From DATLHO01 sp035539855 (GTDB lineage: Bacteria > Bacteroidota > Ignavibacteria > OLB7): a DNA stretch of 22,864 bases. Numbering within the stretch: the first letter of the stretch is position 1; every line of letters starts with the position of its first letter. The notes below the pieces were generated by a model, which was not told the DNA's origin, searched no databases, and saw only the letters and a program-made list of their open reading frames with translations. Positions 21,897 to 22,864 of this stretch are shown here, one piece after another. The translations under genes and the position numbers were made by a program. Location: the NCBI GenBank assembly GCA_035539855.1, contig DATLHO010000288.1:1-22864 (forward strand), in the 5' to 3' direction.

Positions 21897-22864
21897 ATGC
21901 CTCGATCGATACTCTCCCGCTCCATGGCGATCGCACCGAGAGATCTTCAACTCATCGGTCTCGTCCTGATGCTTCTCGTCGATGCGACCGCGCACGCACA
22001 GTCGCCGCTCGGCCTCGCGATCGATCTCGCCGAGCAGCGACCAGGCATCGACGTCGAACGGCCGATTGTCATCGAGGGACGCACCGACGTTTCGCTCTCG
22101 CTGCTCAACGCGATCCCCGACGCGCAGTACACCGTCCGCATATCGGTCGACGATCTGCCGATCGGCGTGCTCTCGCTGTCGAAGCCGCCGGCGAGCGCGC
22201 TTCCGGCCGGATCGGCGGTGCACCTGCTGTACGGACAGATGCTCCACGATCTCGACAGCGCTGCCGACGAGCTCGACGTCGGGCGCTCGGCGCTCCGCAG
22301 CCGTCGCGACGTTGCGCACGCGTACGACGATGGCGGAGACTTCATCCTGGATTCGATCGATGCGCGGACGGTGCATCGGATGGCGTCGGTGGCGACGGTG
22401 CGTCCGGGAGAGCAGATGCGCGTGACGGTGGTGCGGCGAACCGCCGACGGACGGGACAGCGCGCGGTGGACGACGACCTACAGCACCGCGCCGACGGGAG
22501 AGTGGCAGATCGGATTCGGCTTCGCCTTCCCGTACGTCGTTGGCGCGCTCGAGCACTACTCGGTCCGACGCGATGCCGAAGGCGCGTATCGCGTGCGTGC
22601 CTCGAAGAGCGACGACCGGATCAGTCTCGTCCCGGCGGTGTACTTCAGCTGGGTCGCGCGTGACGATCGCTTCGAGCCCTGGTCGCTGAGCCTCAGCGGC
22701 GGCGTCGGCTTCGACATGCAGAACCCCGTCGTGCTCGTCGGCGGCGCGCTGTCGTTCCATCAGAACATCACGCTGCTCGCCGGCGTCGCGGCGCATCGCG
22801 TGCCGGGGCTCGATCCGGAGTTCGCGGTCGGCGACATCCTCGACGAGCGCTTCGCATCGGAGGA
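21897..22864 (+). CDS. Probable outer-membrane or exported protein, truncated by the window edge
   Basis: A frame without a stop runs from the ATG at 21897 to the last base, giving at least 322 residues. It starts MPRSILSRSMAIAPRDLQLIG..., with a hydrophobic segment (LIGLVLMLLVDATAHAQ) that fits a signal peptide ending near residue 35. Residues ~36-200 are a predicted soluble beta-rich domain (IDVERPIVIEGRTDVSLSLL, YTVRISVDDLPIG). From ~200 the pattern changes to alternating strands with aromatic ends (WQIGFGFAFPYVVGAL, SLVPAVYFSWVA, PWSLSLSGGVGFD, VVLVGGALSFHQNITLLAGV), the signature of a small outer-membrane beta-barrel. I do not recognise the family. Codon use matches the neighbours, and the strong Shine-Dalgarno supports it. 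Confidence 0.78.
   Translation, partial: MPRSILSRSMAIAPRDLQLIGLVLMLLVDATAHAQSPLGLAIDLAEQRPGIDVERPIVIEGRTDVSLSLLNAIPDAQYTVRISVDDLPIGVLSLSKPPASALPAGSAVHLLYGQMLHDLDSAADELDVGRSALRSRRDVAHAYDDGGDFILDSIDARTVHRMASVATVRPGEQMRVTVVRRTADGRDSARWTTTYSTAPTGEWQIGFGFAFPYVVGALEHYSVRRDAEGAYRVRASKSDDRISLVPAVYFSWVARDDRFEPWSLSLSGGVGFDMQNPVVLVGGALSFHQNITLLAGVAAHRVPGLDPEFAVGDILDERFASE

Noticed and set aside
21780..22796. Minus-strand open frame opposite the right-edge gene
   Set aside because: It is Arg/Asp rich with no motifs and no start signal; the plus-strand frame has SD, signal peptide and barrel strands.
1..22864. Search for tRNA, rRNA, insertion sequences, integrases, toxin-antitoxin or defence genes
   Set aside because: No GGTTCRA-type T-arm with matching acceptor stem, no transposase or integrase motif, and no recognised defence gene was found by eye.

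Overview
The window looks like ordinary chromosome from a free-living, high-GC bacterium of the FCB superphylum (Bacteroidota, Chlorobiota/Kapabacteria or Rhodothermota-like). Three things suggest this. Two large secreted proteins end in Por/type IX secretion (T9SS) C-terminal sorting domains (22-2430 and 9537-12827). A choice-of-anchor B protein and a choice-of-anchor D protein are both present, a common pairing in that superphylum. The yceD-rpmF transcript starts from a promoter with the exact Bacteroidota-type layout TTTG-N21-TAnnTTTG (16851-16883). About half the genes also have clear Shine-Dalgarno sites (GGAGGG, AGGGAGG), which argues against a typical core Bacteroidia genome. No exact genus can be named from this sequence alone.

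Layout from left to right. A T9SS-exported choice-of-anchor B protein (22-2430, +) faces a small soluble histidine-kinase-like protein (2545-3243, -) across a strong hairpin. An Lrp/AsnC regulator and a type I glutamine synthetase lie in tandem on the minus strand (5397-3407), divergent from adenylosuccinate lyase purB (5540-6838, +). A type II NADH dehydrogenase and a membrane-anchored endonuclease/exonuclease/phosphatase protein form a tight minus-strand pair (9199-6896). A 1096-residue choice-of-anchor D T9SS cargo follows (9537-12827, +), then a FadF/EtfD-type membrane Fe-S oxidoreductase (12983-15037, +). A small lipoprotein (15709-15137, -) diverges from an Hsp20 chaperone (16180-16719, +) across a 470-bp intergenic region rich in palindromes. 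Next come yceD (DUF177) and rpmF, a small unit of a helical protein, a two-helix membrane protein and CutA (17836-18898, +), a FecR-like secreted protein (20035-18983, -), a TPR protein (20213-20896, +), a DUF2071 protein (21774-21010, -), and the 5' part of a probable outer-membrane protein that runs off the right edge (21897-22864, +).

The genes are mainly housekeeping: nitrogen assimilation with its probable regulator, purine synthesis, quinone-linked electron input (NDH-2 and the ETF-type oxidoreductase), ribosome biogenesis, stress response and secreted surface proteins. I found no mobile element, CRISPR array, rRNA, tRNA or obvious defence island. Nearly every transcription unit ends in a long GC-rich hairpin, several of them shared by convergent genes.

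The most unusual points are: a nested near-palindromic element of about 108 bp upstream of hsp20; a possible sigma-54-like promoter with tandem dyads for hsp20; a Gly-Asn repeat insertion inside the Hsp20 alpha-crystallin domain; a kinase-like protein with an eroded ATP site; and a partial outer-membrane protein gene at the edge.
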